DNA from: Planctomycetota bacterium
GTDB taxonomy: Bacteria; Planctomycetota; GCA-002687715; DRQF01
Direction of reading: 5' to 3'
DNA: 9,413 nucleotides
Assembly (NCBI GenBank): GCA_015485455.1
Contig: WFTN01000051.1
Location: forward strand, 1 to 9,413
Of the stretch, positions 8,943-9,413 are shown piece by piece. The notes beneath the pieces were generated by a model. It was not told where the DNA came from, did not search any database, and saw only the letters and a list, made by a program, of their open reading frames with translations. Made by a program: the position numbers and the translations under genes. How positions within the stretch are numbered: position 1 is the first letter of the stretch; each line of letters opens with the position of its first letter.

Positions 8943-9003
8943 CGTGGAGAGGCCAAAGAGGGGGTTTTGCAAGGAGTCCTTCCGGTGTGCCCTTACCCCT
9001 TGC

Positions 9004-9026
9004 TATATTCTGATTCGCATATCAGA
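9004..9026 (+). promoter_or_regulatory. Candidate aspS -10 box and adjoining inverted repeat
   Basis: TATATT at 9004-9009 matches the -10 consensus at 5 of 6 positions. No good -35 is seen at the right distance (TTCCGG at 8980-8985 is poor). The inverted repeat TCTGAT (9009-9014) and ATCAGA (9021-9026), with a 6-nt spacer, starts at the edge of the -10 box. It could be an operator at the transcription start, or a small hairpin in the leader. The rest of 8943-9003 shows nothing clear. Confidence 0.4.
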
Positions 9027-9046
9027 CCGGAATTGAGGTAGAGGCT

Positions 9047-9413
9047 ATGAAACTCAAGCGAACACATAACTGCGGTGAACTACGTGTCGATCAAGTGGGC
9101 GAAGAGGTCATCTTAAACGGTTGGGTCATGAGCTGCCGTAACCATGGTGGCTTGCTGTTCGTTGACATGCGTGACCGTTATGGAATTACCCAGGTTCGCT
9201 TAGATCCGGAGCGTACAGAAGGTGCTGAAGAGTTCAAGACCGAGACGGTAATAGCGGTCCGGGGCAAGGTCTGCGGCCGGCCGGACGAGAACATCAATAA
9301 GAATCGTGCCACCGGTGCCATCGAAGTTATGGCCGAGGCATGTGAACTATTGGGCCCCTGCAAGACAATTCCATTTGAGATTGTTGAGGACATTGAGACG
9401 CGGGAAGAGCTTC
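9047..9413 (+). CDS. aspS: Aspartyl-tRNA synthetase, N-terminal part (cut by window end)
   Basis: Attaches Asp to tRNA. Only the first 122 residues are present; the frame is open to the window edge. They cover the OB-fold anticodon-binding domain. RTHNCGEL is at 5-12, GWVMSCRNHGG at 25-35, FVDMRDRYGITQV at 38-50, RPDENINKNRATGAIEV at 78-94, and the linker into the catalytic core (PFEI, 109-112) follows. The anticodon-contacting residues of E. coli AspRS (Arg28, Phe35, Gln46) align with Arg31, Phe38 and Gln49. The position of E. coli Leu30 is His33, as in non-discriminating bacterial AspRS, suggesting that this enzyme may also charge tRNA-Asn. The ATG has GAGG 8 nt upstream. It follows the atp terminator, so it probably has its own promoter. 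Confidence 0.95.
   Translation, partial: MKLKRTHNCGELRVDQVGEEVILNGWVMSCRNHGGLLFVDMRDRYGITQVRLDPERTEGAEEFKTETVIAVRGKVCGRPDENINKNRATGAIEVMAEACELLGPCKTIPFEIVEDIETREEL

Overview
This window holds a complete bacterial F-type (F1Fo) ATP synthase operon on the + strand (about 1328-8887, with its terminator at 8908-8942). It is flanked by a divergent lipoprotein-ndk pair on the left and the 5' part of aspS on the right. Base composition is moderate and gene density is high. All products look like housekeeping proteins of a diderm bacterium: there is a lipobox protein, and the ATP synthase subunit c precursor carries a cleavable-looking signal peptide. The style of the proteins (NDK, subunit a ending in HPEH, c with a presequence, AspRS with an RNHGG loop) would fit a deep-branching lineage such as the PVC group (Planctomycetota/Verrucomicrobiota) or a former deltaproteobacterium. 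I cannot assign a phylum with confidence from sequence alone.

Layout. 13-477 (-): ndk, nucleoside diphosphate kinase. 561-1070 (-): a small coiled-coil lipoprotein, probably the first gene of a two-gene unit with ndk. It is read from a good sigma70-type promoter (TTGACG, 17 nt, TATGTT at 1197-1169) through a leader that carries a 16-nt direct repeat. 1071-1327: the divergent intergenic region, with a weaker candidate promoter for the atp operon that includes a GC-rich dyad. 1328-8887 (+): atpZ, atpI, atpB (a), atpE (c), atpF (b), atpH (delta), atpA (alpha), atpG (gamma), atpD (beta), atpC (epsilon). This is the classical order, with a single b gene, so a b homodimer is expected. 8908-8942: a strong intrinsic terminator. 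9047-9413 (+): aspS, cut by the window end.

How the genes work together. AtpZ and AtpI are small membrane accessory proteins linked to Fo/c-ring assembly. a and c form the proton path and rotor, b2-delta is the peripheral stalk, alpha3beta3 is the catalytic head, and gamma-epsilon is the central shaft. Every essential residue I looked for is present: the a-subunit Arg, the c-subunit Glu, both P-loops, the beta catalytic Glu and the alpha arginine finger. The enzyme should therefore be functional. The c subunit lacks the Na+-site residues, so proton coupling is predicted. NDK uses ATP to make the other NTPs; its placement next to the ATP synthase may be incidental.

Several longest-ORF starts are too long. 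Shine-Dalgarno positions favour starts at 1070 (lipoprotein), 3077 (atpE), 3455 (atpF) and 7049 (atpD). I found no mobile element, CRISPR array, RNA gene or evident new system. The points worth a second look are details: the c-subunit presequence and altered glycine motif, divergent residues near the alpha nucleotide site, the His/Glu exchange in subunit a, the AspRS specificity residue, and a few inverted or direct repeats in intergenic DNA.
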